This document shows, one piece after another, positions 28,201 to 43,200 of a stretch of DNA of 64,000 bases. How positions within the stretch are numbered: position 1 is the stretch's first letter; each line of letters begins with the position of its first letter. Under the pieces are notes generated by a model, which had not been told where the DNA came from, did no database searches, and saw only the letters and a list, made by a program, of their open reading frames with translations. The DNA comes from Liolophura sinensis (taxonomy: Eukaryota > Mollusca > Polyplacophora > Chitonida > Chitonidae). The translations under genes and the position numbers were made by a program. The stretch lies in contig NC_088305.1 of assembly GCF_032854445.1 (NCBI RefSeq), positions 26,436,628 through 26,500,627 on the forward strand. Reading direction: 5' to 3'.

Positions 28201-31200
28201 TGACGCACGTTAAACTCTAAGAAAACAAGCAATCAGCTATACTCGTTGGTTGTTGAACACATATCAAGGTGCTCAACTAGTGAAATATGTCTTTGCCGAG
28301 AATTGTAATACTGACCTGTTTTCCTGGAAATTCTTTGATGACGTTTAGGGCTTGTGTGTACACAGTAACCTAAACAAAAACAAAAATATACCCAACATCT
28401 GGTTTTGGCAAATTCCTTTGTATGTTAAATCCACACTCATAAAAGAAATGTATTGATAGTAGGAAGTCCAAAACAAACAGTTTGTCAGGCTGTGGAAACT
28501 TGGTGCAAAGTTATCAAACCTTCTGGCTCACATTTAGACCCAACCCGTCTGCCCCTTCATCGATTTACAGATACTTTTCCAGATGGTTCGATGAGCATTC
28601 ATGTTTATATCCTAATTTCCACGACAGGCACAAGTCTGATATTTACTGAAAGACAATACTTGTAGGCTAATATTCGTGGTAAATACAGATTATTCGATTT
28701 AATTAGTAACTATGGACGTTTTGCCAAAAATTCTCGCTAAAGTGCATCGGATGGAATCATTTTAAATGGTTTACCTTTCCTAACAGTGCTTCTCCTCTAG
28801 GGACACCGACGACGTAATCTGATTAAAAAAATAAACATACAAAACAAAACATGTGTAAGTCAAATATGATTTGGAATACAGCCTATACAACATAAATATT
28901 TCGCCATTTGTTTATTTTTTTAGATTGTTATATCTCAAAGATTACGGTTTTCTACAAATTGATAAAAATCGCTTTAAGAACTTTAAAAAAGAACTTTAGA
29001 AGGCACAGATTCACTTCAAATAAAAATTCTTAATAAATAAATGAAAGTGTGAAAATTTCATTTGAACAAGTTTCATGACGGCGTTTATGCTCCACAAACT
29101 CTTGTGAATGGCAAGTTTAATGTAAGTCAGATGTAATTAGGGAATCATATGCGATAAACTCAACGAGGTTATATAATCACTTTAAAAGATCTTACCGTCT
29201 ATGTCATCCCCGTCAAACTCTCCTACAGCGCTGTCATATCCTGTAAACAAAAACACATTGATGGATCGATAAAATAAAAATACTGTAATAAAGAATGAAC
29301 AAATATTGATACTAATAACGATATGAGCTGAAATATATACATAAAGTGCGTGATCAACAGATTACACAGTGTAGACCCCCAGTTACTTTAGACGGGAAAG
29401 TGTCTCCATTTGAGGGAAAAAACCGTGACGCGAGGTCACCATACCTACCCATAAATCCGTAGTCATCCTCGGCTTTCCCTTCCGGTGTTGCCACAGAGGC
29501 GCGTGCACCAGGATCTGTACGGAAGTTAAATACTTGACCTGTGCACAAACAATGGATTTTTACAGTTTGTATTTTTGGGGTACCTTGAAAAAACTGCACA
29601 GTCTGTCTCATTTATCAGAATTAAAACAACCTCATGGTTTCAGTTCAAAAACAAAAGGGGCCTTAGTTTCAGGTGGCTAAACAGCTAACTCGGTACGACA
29701 ATCAGGCCTTTGATAAACCAAAACGAAAGTTCGATATCCAGCTCTCGCTGTTTCGACTGAAGTTTTTCAAGTACCTGGGGAAGGTCAGTCAGTGTTTTAC
29801 TTCCGGTGCCGTTATTAATCAGTCACTCAATCAGGAACCACACCTTCATAAATCACATAAAGCTATTAAACATGAACAATTGGAAATTACAATTCACGGT
29901 AAATAACACTAATCCCTGGTATAATCACGACCACATTTCAATCTCATGGTGACTCGTACCTTGCCAAAACCACGTTCCTGGAGCTCCAAGCAAAACTCTT
30001 TTCCCGTTCTGCAAATTGAAACGGGTAAACATATCGTAATTCTCTCTTGATAAATAACTCACCATGAGAAATATGAAGTAAGCCAAAGACTCGAAATTAA
30101 AATACCACTGAAAGTTAACTAACTAAACGTAATGAAACAAACGGATTTCTAATGTGAGTTTAATTGACGATGCAATTAGGTATTAATGAAGTCAAGTTCT
30201 TTTTACCCTATATACGAACCCTGTATTTAACGTGGGAATATCTGATTTATGTGTATTAGTTTACATTACACAATAAACCTTACATAAATACTATTTCCAA
30301 AAGTGAAAATCTACCCCAAGTGGTATCAATGTGGTCCATACAGTACAGTAGAATTCAAGCATATGATAAATTTAAATTTGAAATAGTTTTCAATGGTCTT
30401 TCCACGCACACTGACTTTTGTGTTTTGTTTTCATTTACTCACCAAACTGATAGATGCCGAAAAGCCCAGTTCACATTTGCCATGCTGGTCATGTTGATCT
30501 ATGTACAAACTATTACTGTTATCCACAGCTGAAAAAGGGACAGCAAAACGGCTTTTATAAATTTGATATCAGTTACACAAATTCATTGTGTTAAACTACA
30601 TTGCCTCCATTACAACTCTCGTCGTCATATGACCGAACAATTGTTAAGTACGGCCTAACACCCCAAGCGTACATACATTATAACACACAACACAAAACTT
30701 ATACAGGTGACATTTCCAGAATACGTTAAGCAACAGGAACAAATAACGCTGTACGTTGTCATCGAAAAGACCTGGTGAATGGTATTAAGAGCCAGATAGA
30801 TTTCTTATCATCATTGTATATATGATAACAGCTATTGGTCTAGCGATTATCAATTTGAAAGGTCAACTCGGATATGTAAGCTTACTCCATTGCGAAAGAA
30901 ATGATCTTCTATATAGTAGTGTTCTTATATTCTTAGTATATTTCTGATTTCTGATATAATTTCTGATTCTGAATAGACATTCATATACCAACCGTCAAAC
31001 AAAATACATGTAGATGTTCCAGTATAAAAATTGTCAGGCAAACTGCCAGTACGATACATACTTTTAAGAGAGGCAGTCAACAGTTTCCAGTGATATTGCA
31101 AAGACGTTTTAGGTGGATGAATGAAATTAGTATCCAAAAATAATCAGTAATCTGAAATAAACAGTAGGATCTACGCTGATACCTCTGCAAGTTACGACTC

Positions 31201-34200
31201 CAAAGTCGGCACCATCTGACAAACTCCCACAGAAAACTCTTTGTGAATAGTCAATAAAGGCAGATGGTGTACCAGAAATAAGTTTGACTGACCTCTTTTA
31301 CAGGGAGAATACTCGGCCTTCACCGTTCTCCCATAATCCTCTGAGGCTAAGCAATTTCCGACTAACTGCTTCCTGTCCAGGGTTTGGGCGTGATAGACAT
31401 ACCGAGGAGCGCAGGCCTAGACAAATGGAGACAAAACAATAGCTTGCTAACATGTTTTTCTTTGCTTTTCTTTGAGACACTGGGTATAGGATTAACTGTT
31501 ATTGATTATACAGACGGTAAGGTCACAATGAAATGACCGTTAACAAATATCTAAATGAAATTTCTATATGGGAGACAGAAAACGTCTGCTGTTTCGCATT
31601 TAAAATTTAGAATTCAGAAATGTTTTTTTTTGTGTACTTATAAACATTTGGATTTTGTGATTTGAAAGGCAATGGAATTGACATTGCTTCTGACTGCCAA
31701 GAAAAGTAGATCATAGTTCTAAAGAACAATTTCCCTTAAGAATAAAATAGCTATTATTGAACTGTAGCCGATTCTAGCTTTTTACTCTTTCCTTTTCTTT
31801 CTATGGTGATATCTTACCACAATGAGATCTCCGTGACTAACTACAGTCGCTCCAAACCACTGGTTCGATTTTTCTTCTATATCCACTAAATATGATCCGT
31901 TATATTTCTTTTCGTTACCTGAAATCAAAAGATTACATTCCTTGATCAATTCCTTGATCAATTCCTTGATCAATTCTGACCATGTCTCATGCAGAGTTTC
32001 AGTTTCAAGTTGAACAGCATAATTATGTTTCTTTCCTGCTCTTCACTACATTCTAATTTCATCCACATTTCATAACAATTCATTTGTGTGACATTTCACA
32101 TTTATTTCGCCACCGTGTCTGTTTGGTGTTCATCTTTGTCATACTGTGTGTTCACTTTTGCTATAAAATGTCTTCATTTGTGCCATATTTTGTGTTCATT
32201 TAAGGGACATTTCATGTTTAATTCTGCCATATTTGGTGTTCATTCGCTCCCATATAAAATATGGTCATTTCTGCCATATATCGTGTTCATTTATGCCACA
32301 TTTCGTGTTCATTTATGCCACATTTCGTGTTTATTTTCCCCATGTTCCGTGTTCATTTCGCTGCCATGTCTATTTGGTATTGATTTCTGCTATAAAATGT
32401 GTTCATTTCTGCCGTGTTCATTTTTGTTGCATTTCCCAGATTTCGCGTTCATTTATGTCATGTTCGCTTTTATTTCTGTTAAGTTCGCGTTTATTTCTGC
32501 CAGAATTCACCTTTTCTCAGGTTTCTCTTATCATCAACACTAATACACTTCAACCTGGTTATTTTCATAAGTCTGCTACTTTCTTCAACATTATTACAAA
32601 TGGCTTTGACGCATCTGATTCGTTGATTACGTCTCTTAAAGACTAAATGAGATAGTAGGGCTTACTCATGAGATTCTACCCACCTTCATAATCAAAATCC
32701 ATTTGCGCGCAGCCAATACCACGTGACGTGCCGCACCGGTATACAGCGCCCCCTCGCGTGACTCCAGGCTGCGCTGTTCTAGCTTTTGGTGCCCCTACTA
32801 ATAACCTGTACAAAGAAGAGCAAGAATAAGCGACATATTATCAGCAATTATTTAACGATATATTTAATAATATTTCATTTTACCGAAATATATTTGGAGT
32901 TAACAACCACCTTTCACAATGAACAGTAAACAACGATGGCAGCAACTTAGAAACCAAACGTTCGGATAGGTATAACACAAGCTTTCGATGTATGTCAGTT
33001 TCGGTTATAGTCATTAGGACTTTAACACCTCAAACAGTAATGCAGGTATGACATACATCGCACCTGTATCATAGCGAGTTAATGACAACTCTTCACCCAC
33101 TAGTATGATAAATTCTAATACCCAGAAATAGACAATAGCAAAACTCGCTGGAAACAAACAAAATTTGGAAAATTATGATTAAATAGCTCTTTTCTTTAAG
33201 CACACAACGTAACCAAGGTGATAGCAAAAATCGTACCCTGCAATACAAACATACAGCCTTTCAACACAGAATAACTGTGGGGCATGATTCACTCAAAAAG
33301 CTGACAGCCGTAGTATAAAAGGAAATTTCATGAGCATAGCGTTTATTGTCACTTCAATCAAATAAATAAATAAATAAATAAATATGCCATGTGCCTGAAT
33401 TTGAGCGGATCCGAACTAATATCAATTTTTGGAAGGTAAAAAAATGTACGAGAGAAAGCGGGAGAGGAAAATGGAGATGAATCATGGAACTCATTTGTTC
33501 AGGCCATTTCAGCACTTGTATTTGTCTAATGCGAAGGAAAATGCAATATCAGAATCGTCAAAGCTCTCGCATCTTACCACAATCATTATGATCCGTGACA
33601 TCAAGTTTCAGACATTTAAATGCATTTACCATTATTCAAGACAGTTTAGAAAAAGAAAGGATATATTTTTCGAACAGTTTCAGTGTTGTATATAATTATC
33701 ATAAAATCTTCTTTTCTTGTCGATTTTACTTATAACGTTCACTTCAACCAAAAACGAACTGTATACATAGAAAGGTATGAATTCTCGAAATAAAACTGTG
33801 TTTGACGAGCAGTGACATTTGTCAGTGGACTGTCTCTTTGTACCTCTAAATATTTGCTCTCAAAATCCCGCGTTTGTTATAGATACCCAAGTTGATTAAT
33901 GATGTTCAGGATTTTGACTGGTGAATTTGTTACACCGCATCAAAGTGTATCAGACTGTTTATTATTAATATAGACCCTCACTGACCGCTCAGAATAACAA
34001 ACTCCAAAAGCAATCAGAACTCATGTAAACAGTACCGGTTGACCCTCAGAGTTTCTGTAAGCTATCAACACGGGACTCGTCTATATGATAAATTTCTTAT
34101 GGAGAAACACAGACTGGAATGAATTTAGCAGTCTGGCATGGGTTCGTATGCATGATAAACTAATGACACATAGTTTAATTTAGTTTAAAAAAATGAGTAG

Positions 34201-37200
34201 ATATCACTTTCACTGAGGAATGTAAAAGTTCTTGACTAGAATTGTACTTATTTCTTTGTTGCTTAAAGGGATAGAGAATCGACGCGGATTGGCTGGCAGT
34301 GGAGATAAGGTTTCCTGGGTTAAAGCCTCATGCTGTGGTCACGCTTGAATAAATCTGCTATACCTGAAATTCAGCTTAGGCTGGACATAGACTGGACTTG
34401 CCTACCGATTCTGATTCACAACAGCCAATCAGAAACGATTCTGTATCCCTTTAAAGCTTTATTCAAGAATTTTTGCTTATATAATTCCGGTCAGCTTTAT
34501 GGGTGGTTGAAACCTGAGTGCCCGAAATACACCAGTCATCTCTTTATCAAGATACTGGCGAATTGTCCTAAATCTGACATACGGATAAAACATGGTGACA
34601 AACAAATGGTCTTCAACATCCAGTAGACCGTAAAAAGCGCCACACGAGCGTCGTCGATCACCTATTGTCACCAAAGCCGCACGAACAATGAGAGTGAGTC
34701 CAATCTACAAACTCCCTGTCTATGGCCGGATTTGAAGGCCCTGATCTTAACCATTCGGGCACGGACGCTCCACTCTGGCTAGATTAGAAAATACGTGTCG
34801 TCAGATAATGGCGTCTTAAAAATGTTGCTAATCGCATCTTATGGTTGCCTAGATTGCAACTATATCAGAGTTTGTCAAAACGTATATGTGATTTTTTTTT
34901 TGGTGAACAAACAAACTTGATTAGATACCGCTGCATGTATTTGCTAAGTTTGAAGGAGTATTGTATTCATTAGATGTTAACATTGTCGATTGTAACTAAG
35001 TTAAGATGGGGCAAACTCATATCTGTTGACTTCATCGGTAGCCGTTCACTTATCGCCGTGCAGATATCATTTACTAATATTTTCTGTGCAAAGAAAACAC
35101 AGTAAAACTCCTGACAAAAATCCGACCCAAAGTTTTATATATTCTCATGCCACGGAATCCAAAATGAGACAGATTTCCAGAAGTTGCTATTATTCGCATC
35201 GCATTACCTAGCAAACAGCTGTCATTAGGAAGTCAGCACGGCTAATGAATGCTTTTACGTAACCCTCATTAGTCGGCCTGGGTATTTACTTAAAATAATG
35301 GCTTTGACCTAACACAGTGTGACGTCAAGAATGTAACGACTTGCCTGATTCACTCACTGTTCTAACACAAGCAGACTGTGTGGAAGGGCCATAGTTTGGA
35401 TGACAATTTGTTGCAAAAAGAGTACAAAAGCGTCGTACATCGTTGGACAGCAGCTTTTTGGAAGATACGCTTTCTTTAAATCGGACTGGATAAGTGGTGT
35501 AATGTTAAATGACATTAAAACAGAATTATAAGTGATGGGCTTATCACTTATCTAAGTTTGCCCTATCTTAAAGGCTACATGGAAATGTACTACAAAGCGA
35601 AGAGTATCGTTTTAAGGGACATGAAGAAAGGCATTCAAAAAACAAAGAGTTGAACTTTTTCATTTTTGAGGCAAATTTTATATTCCTTAATAACTAATAA
35701 TTGCTTTCCTCTATTGATGCATATTTTCTGTCAATGGTTGGAAATATTCGGAGATGACTTCGTATAGACTGGGAACTTGTGATCAGCTTTGCGTCAACAA
35801 TTTGAGTTCCCGCCGCATGAAGGTTGTTATCAACTTTGACATCACCGCAGCAGGCTACTTAAATTCCGGACTGACCACTGGGGGCCTAAGGAAAACTCTA
35901 GCTGAAAGCCATTTTGAACCCCAAGACGAAAGCTGATTAACTATTTTCGTAGTTTTACATGTCAGGCCACTTCATACACAATGTATTAAGAAATAAAACC
36001 TAGGCGTTTCATGTATCTTTTGAGGACATAAGACCTAACTAAAGTAAATAGGCAAGAGGCCCGGTTTCACCCGTTATGTACATGTGTGAGACATTTCCGC
36101 TCTTTTTTACGGTCCATGCTCAAGTCTTTTGTACTACACACATAGAGAAAACATTTGGCAAATTATGAGGATCAGCTTATATTTACACATGTATCTGACG
36201 GTGTTTTTTTTTTAGTATTGTAGGCTATTTTACTTGTAGGGCTGGCCCAGTGTCACTAAGATAAACTTAAGCCAGACTTAATGTTAATGCGACCTGTCTA
36301 GCACAGCCTCGTGCTCGTAAGGTGAGTATTAGTATAGTTAGGGTACGTGGTCTTGTGCGAGGGACACCTTGGTTCACTGAGCCTGACACGGCATAATGTG
36401 GGTAGGGCTTGACCAGCTGACAAAATACAAGACGCGTTATGAGCGTACAAATGTACGTCAAAGCTTTTTCTGAACACAAACATGTAGATGATTTTAACAG
36501 ATGTCCAAAGCACTCAAACAAATTTTGTGACATTTTCTGAAATAAATAATCTCTGTAAAAGTATACTATATGAAAGGCTTCAGAATGCCAGCTTAAATAT
36601 TTCTCAGAGAAAAAAAAATGTAAACGCAAGTACATATCCATTATCTCATGAAATTTTACTGGTTGATTTTTAATCCTGATATTTACAATTCATTTTTTAT
36701 TCAAAGCAAACTGTATATGTACTGGACATAAAGCATATGTGATACACATGTTGAGCGAGTCTACTCCTATATGTCAGCTCAGATTTTGTTTCCTATAAAA
36801 ACTATGAAGAAAAGTTTGTGAAAAAGATTCTTAAGGAATGTCCTTCCATGTATATGGCTGGTCGCTTAGCTGACACACAGGTGCCGGATTTAGCTCCCAG
36901 ATTTCAAACTATAGCTATACATCTGCTATATGCCCAATAAATTGAGTTCTATACACTTAAAAAATAATCTTTTAAATTAACAGATGGTCTGTTGTCTGAG
37001 TGATACTAGAATGAATTCTGCTACTGCAGCAGATTATTCTGTTAAATGTAACACAATCATTTCTATTAAATAAACATAAAGATTCAATTGGACTAACAAA
37101 ATTTTCGAGTTCAACATAACAGAATATGGCGTTATAATAACAGAATGCATTCAAGCATCACTCAGACTTTCTGTTAAAATTAACGGATTATTTTTTTGAG

Positions 37201-40200
37201 TGTAGATAACAAAAAAGGTGACTGTGGACAATTGTCAAGAACAAACAAACACCCTGTCTGCCATATGGGTCCGGTCCACAGACGATATTCACAGAGTTTA
37301 TAACATAGCGATGTGGTTTTGTGGTTGCAGTCAGTAGCTTCATATGGTAATACGACAGGTGGAGGCGGGGGTGGGGTAGGGGCAAAGGGGTTCTTGTACC
37401 ACTTCCCGCAAGACTGTCAACGCATTTGGGCAACACGTTCAGAGCTGTTCCTTCTCTCCTAATAGGCGGCTCTGTGTGATGCCCCCGGCATCCGGCAATA
37501 CGACACAGACCACATCCGATGCGCGGAGGGGAGACAGTCCGAGTGAGAGCGATGAGAGTCATAAAACAGTAAACAATATTTCTATTTTTAAGCAAAACAT
37601 AGATCGACGCATTTTCGATTATATATCAATACCACATATTTCTTCAACGTATAATGAACGGCTAACGTGTTCTGGCTTTCGAAATGAGGTGTAAAATTTA
37701 GATGTCGAACATGACATTCGTACAACAGCAGTTCAACATACTGGATGATTCGGGTCCAGTAATCGTCGTAAAACCGATTTCCAAGCCAACGTTCGACACA
37801 AACCACCACAGAACTAAGAGCTAAAGGTGCTATACTAATATTGTGGGGGAACATTTGACATGGATTTGATTTGATTTGATTTGATTGGTGTTTTACGCCG
37901 TACTCAAGAATATTTCACTTATACGACGGCGGCCAGCATTATGGTGGGAGGAAACCGGACAGAGCCTGGGAGAAACCAATGACCATCCGCAGGTTGCTGG
38001 AAGACCTTCCCACGTACGGCCGAAGAGGAAGCCAGAATGAGCTGGACTTGAACTCACAGCGACCGCATTGGTGAGAGACTCCTAGGTCATTACGCTGCAC
38101 TAGCGCGCTAACCGACTGAGCCACGGAGGCCCCATTTGACATGGAAGAAATGAATGATTGGCTTTGTTATCGAAAGTGTATCGCGAATTTTCTTACGTGT
38201 CAGCATACATGTGAAGAACTTAGGTTTGGCTACTGACGGAAACTAGTCATTTTACGACCCCCGGCCCGAGGAAACAGCCTGGTGTTTCTCGGTGTGTTTT
38301 ATCCGGAATTCTCATCTTTAAGGCGGACTTATAGCGCGGATACATCCAGGTCAAGCCGTCTTTAACACTTCAGTTCCGACAAAATGAGCGGCTGTCAAGA
38401 GGGTACAGACATACGGAAGAGGACATCCCATTGTAGTGACATCGTGAATGTCGTATTTCCCGTGAAGCGTGAACCAGGCTAGGCCTGATTTCCTCATACA
38501 TCATTATAACACAGACTTATATGTGGCTTTTGTAAGAATTATTTTTATACACTTATAAATTTATTTAATCATTTGATTTTTGCCTAACGCCTTAGACAAA
38601 AAGTGTTCCCATATATTGATGCCAGTCGATCTGGCTATTGGAGATAAAAAACCCACCTAAAGTAGTCGATTAGTCCAAGCTATATACTCTTCCGTTATTT
38701 TCAGAAGTAGCGGCACCTCACTCTTTCTGTTTAGTCATGATCATAAAGCACTGCAGTAAAACAGAGGAAAATGGTGTTTTGTTTACACAGCTAATAACAA
38801 ACTTGTATGGGCTGGGTTTTCTCACGATGCATCAATTGGGAATGTATACTATTTAATGAAAAAGTTTCAAAAGATGTATTATAGTTGGTGGTCTGGATAA
38901 AAATTTTGTAGAATAATAATAAATCTTAACAAAAAACAGTAAGCCTGATGTCCGTCAAGATACGGCTGAAAGTAATCCATTCAAACCTGAATAGGTTTAA
39001 CCCCCTATAACCCAGAAACCAGCAACATACAGTACTTCGTGTAACTTCGTAACACTTTTTTATACTAAAAATGAAACATGAGTTCGAAGAGTGTAAACGT
39101 GTAAAACTTTCCGCTAAGCCTACGCCTGATTTGTTCCCTACAGACTGTGAGTGGATGGGTTAATAGTTTGCTTATTTCGAAACACACCAGGTCAAACCAG
39201 TACGCCGGAAATGACCCACCTGATAATTGACGACAGTTACGCCCTTAATCGTTCACTATTGGCACATTACATTATAGCACAACAGTACCGAAAATTCAAG
39301 TCAAATAATACAGTACAAAGGCAAAGCATCAGCGCTACTCATTTAGCAATCTCTGCCACTTATTTCAGCTCATTGTTCAGAGTACTGTCTTACAGGAGTG
39401 CATATTTAAAACTATTCAAAACTTGTCACTTTCTTGTCACATATATAAATATACATATAGCTTAATTACAGCCGTGTCGTTCTGGCCGCAGCCTAAACGA
39501 CGTGGAAAAGACAACTTTACTGTGGTAGAGCAGGGTGAAGGAAAACTGTTTCTGTTCCGATATGGAGATGGTATAGGCCAATATAAGCTATTTTCTGTAT
39601 CCCGGGATTGTTTCCTAATTGTGAAAATGGCTTCACAGTAAGCGGCGAAAACTATTTTTATGAGGGTTGATTCACCGGGTGAAATGAGATAATTAAGATT
39701 GTATTCGTGCCACGTAGGCTTTACTACCGTCACTGTAGCAAGGCAACGTCCCCTGCAGCAAGACCCTTTCTCTGTACACAAGGGTTATATTCACTTTAAT
39801 AAGGCAAAGTTCCCTATGACAAGGCTAAGGTCGCCTTAGCAAGAATATCCTCACTGTAGCAAGGAATATCCTCACTGTAACAAGACTATCCTCACTGTAG
39901 CAAGGCTATCCTCACTTTAACAAGATTATCCTTACTGTAGCGAGACTATCTTCACTGTAACAAGACTATCTTCACTGTAGTAAGACTACCCTCAATCTAG
40001 CAAGTCTAACCCTCACTATTGCAAAGCTATGCTCACTGTAAGCAAGACTATCCTCACTGTAGCAAGGCTATCCTCACTTTAACAAGATTATCCTCACTGT
40101 AGCGAGACTATCTTCACTGTAACAAGATTATCTTCACTGTAGTAAGGACTACCCTCAATCTAGCAAGGCTACCCCTCACTATTGCAAAGCTATGCTCACT

Positions 40201-43200
40201 GTAAGCAAGACTATTCTCACTGTAGCAAAGCTACTCTCAGTCTAACAAGACTATCATCACTGTTGCAAAGCTATCCTCACTGTAACAAGGCTATGTTCAC
40301 TCTAGCAGGCAATTCTACACTCAACGTAGCAAGACTATCCTAACTGTAGTAAGACTATCATATCAAAAGCTATCCTCGCTGTGGTAAGACAATACTCACT
40401 CTAGCGTGCAATTCTATACTCACCGTAGTCAAACTACTCTCAATGTAGCAAAGCTACGTTCAGTGTGGTAAGGAATTTTTCACTGCCACATCTACGTTTA
40501 TAGCAGCGAGGCCATGTCCCCTATAAGGTTACATTCATTTTACACTTTTTGTAGCAAGGCTATCCTTACTATCGTAAGAGTATCCTCACTATAGCAAGGC
40601 TATCCTTACTATCTCAAGACTATCCTCACTATAGCAAGCCTATCCTTACCATCGCAAGACTATCCTCACTATAGCAAGGCTATCCTTACTATCACAAGAC
40701 TATCCTCACTATAGCAAGGCGCAAGGCTATCCTTACTATCACAAGACTATCCTCACTGTAGCAAGGCTATCCTTGCTTTATGAGATGATTTTCTCCTGTA
40801 AAACTATGGTATCACATTGTCGAGAATAGGAAGGCCCCTATCACATGCTCCAGGTTCAATGCTCAATCTAACACACCGACACTAGCACGTGTTGGATATT
40901 TATAGTGAATTGGGGTTGACATTTAAGAACTGACGTAATTACAGCCATGCTGTTCGCTTCAAAAACGTCCCCCAACGTCCGGTGAAATCGTGTGTTTGTT
41001 GATAATTTGTATACTCAAACCGAATGTGAAGGTAATTCTGGCTGGGGCTCTGAAATGTCAGACGTATAATGCACTCAATATTGCACAATAAACAGCAACA
41101 TATTTCTTTCATGTATATGCACCATAGAGGGTTTCTCATTACGGAAAAGGTCTACGCGCGCTCCCAAAAATCTGACACGACAAAAGAGACAGTAGACTAC
41201 TCGGTGCAATTGTGCAAGATTTACCCGCCATCTTCAACCTGTAATCTCAACGGGGGCCTCCGTGGCTCAGTTGCTTAGCGCGCTAGCGCAGCGTAATGAC
41301 CCAGGAGTCTCTCACAATGCGGTCGCTGTGAGTTCAAGTCCAGCTCATGCTGGCTTCCTCTACGGTTTTACGTGGGAAGGTCTGACAGCAACCTGCGGAT
41401 GGTCGGCGGATGGTCGTGGGTTTCCCCCTGCGGATGGTCTGCGGATGGTCGTGGGGTTTCCCCCGGCCTCTGCCCGGTTTCCACCCAGCATAATGCTGGC
41501 CGTCGTCGTATAAGCGAAATATTATTGAGTACGGCGTAAAACACCAATCAAACAAAATAAATAAATGTAATCTCAACGCTTGGAGATTCAGATATAACCG
41601 CCTTTTACGTTTAAATTTTCGTGCACATCACCACCGGCTTGTGTGAAATCGCCCACACAATCTCTCTCTACTGAAGGTTTCTTCATTCGCATTCTCGCGA
41701 GAACCCTTATATACGAGAAGCAGACTTAGATCTTTTAATAGATTGACTCTTTCTTGTTACAATATCGAGAATATAAGAATCACATGGTTGTGTACATCGG
41801 GAATCTCAGACTTAATTCTCCTGTCAAATAATATATTAAACTGACAGGGGACCAGATTGAAATATCCCATGTGTATTCATCATTTACTTGCCTCTTGTTT
41901 TACATTGCTTTCATCATTCGTTGATAGACTTAAAGACTCGCCGATTGTTGACATAATTAATTGATGGACTGAACGATTCGATAATGGATGGTCAAAATTT
42001 TTGTCAGTTTTATTTATTTATTTATTTACTTATTTATTCATTTATTTATTTGATTGGTGTTGTCCAGGAATATTTAACTTTCATTGCGACCGTCAGTTTT
42101 CAGCATGGAGGGAATCAGTGACATGCAGGTTCATGTATCTCACCAGCCTTTCGAGGCCAAAGTTTATCTCGCGGGAGCTGAATTCGAACTCGCTCCCTAA
42201 TCAAAGCTATTGCTTCCTAAGCTTAAATTGTCGGCATTAAACAGGTCATTAAATAACGCTTAGTAATGACATAGTAATCTTTTCAAATCTTTCACAATGG
42301 GCAAGCTTTTCCCTATTATTCGTGTCCCATTTGCGAAGTCTGTTTAGTACTACCTTGAGGATGAGACCGCTTCGGTGGCCTAATGTTACAGCGTCCACCT
42401 CGAACTCGGGAGGCCACGGAATCAAACCCGGCTCGGGTTATACCAAATACTTTAAAAATGGTACTTGCCATCGACTCACACTGCCACAAGAAGACACAAT
42501 TTATGTACACATACCTAATGACTCCTCGTCGTTATATGACTGAAAAATTGTTAAGCACAACGTTATACCCCAAGCATACATACGTCCCTTGAAGATGACG
42601 CACTGTGGTCAAACTGGTAACATAAGCCTCGTATACAACAACAACAACAAAAAAGACCATCAATCCAGCTTGGACCCGAATTGCCATTGCACGGGAAATG
42701 TAAGCTACACCTTTAGTCCAGGATGCGTGTTATTATTATTTTTGTTGTTGTTTAGATTTGTTAGATCAAGCCTATAAGTCAGACTGATGGATTAATTTAT
42801 TCATGGGTAGTACTTAGCCAAACCAGCCGAGTTTCCGTAGTCCAAACCCTATCAGCCTACACTGTACATACCAATCCCTAAAATTTCGGAACGAGATTAT
42901 ATATATACACTATATTATATCTTACATAGGGCACCTCCGTGGCCGTGGAGGTTAGCACGCGAGCGTGGCGCCTTGACCCATGAGCCTCTCACCAATTCGG
43001 TCGCGGTGAGTTCAAGCCCAGCTCATGCTGGCTTCCTCTCGTAGGGAGGTCTGACCGCAACCTGCAGATGGTCGTGGGTTTCCCGGGGTTCTGGACGGTT
43101 TCCTCTCGCCATAATGCTGGCCGCCGACGAATAAGTGAAATATTCTGGAGTACCGATGGAATACTCAAATATATATACCTTACATATCAAAATTTGCCTA

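Noticed and set aside
32088-32646. Two overlapping plus-strand frames of 137-151 codons
   Set aside because: They coincide with a degenerate ~21-bp repeat. The hydrophobic composition reflects TTC/TTT repeats, not a membrane protein.
39785-40775. CRISPR-like array of 20-bp repeats
   Set aside because: Units are head to tail without unique spacers, and the sequence is eukaryotic. It is a minisatellite.
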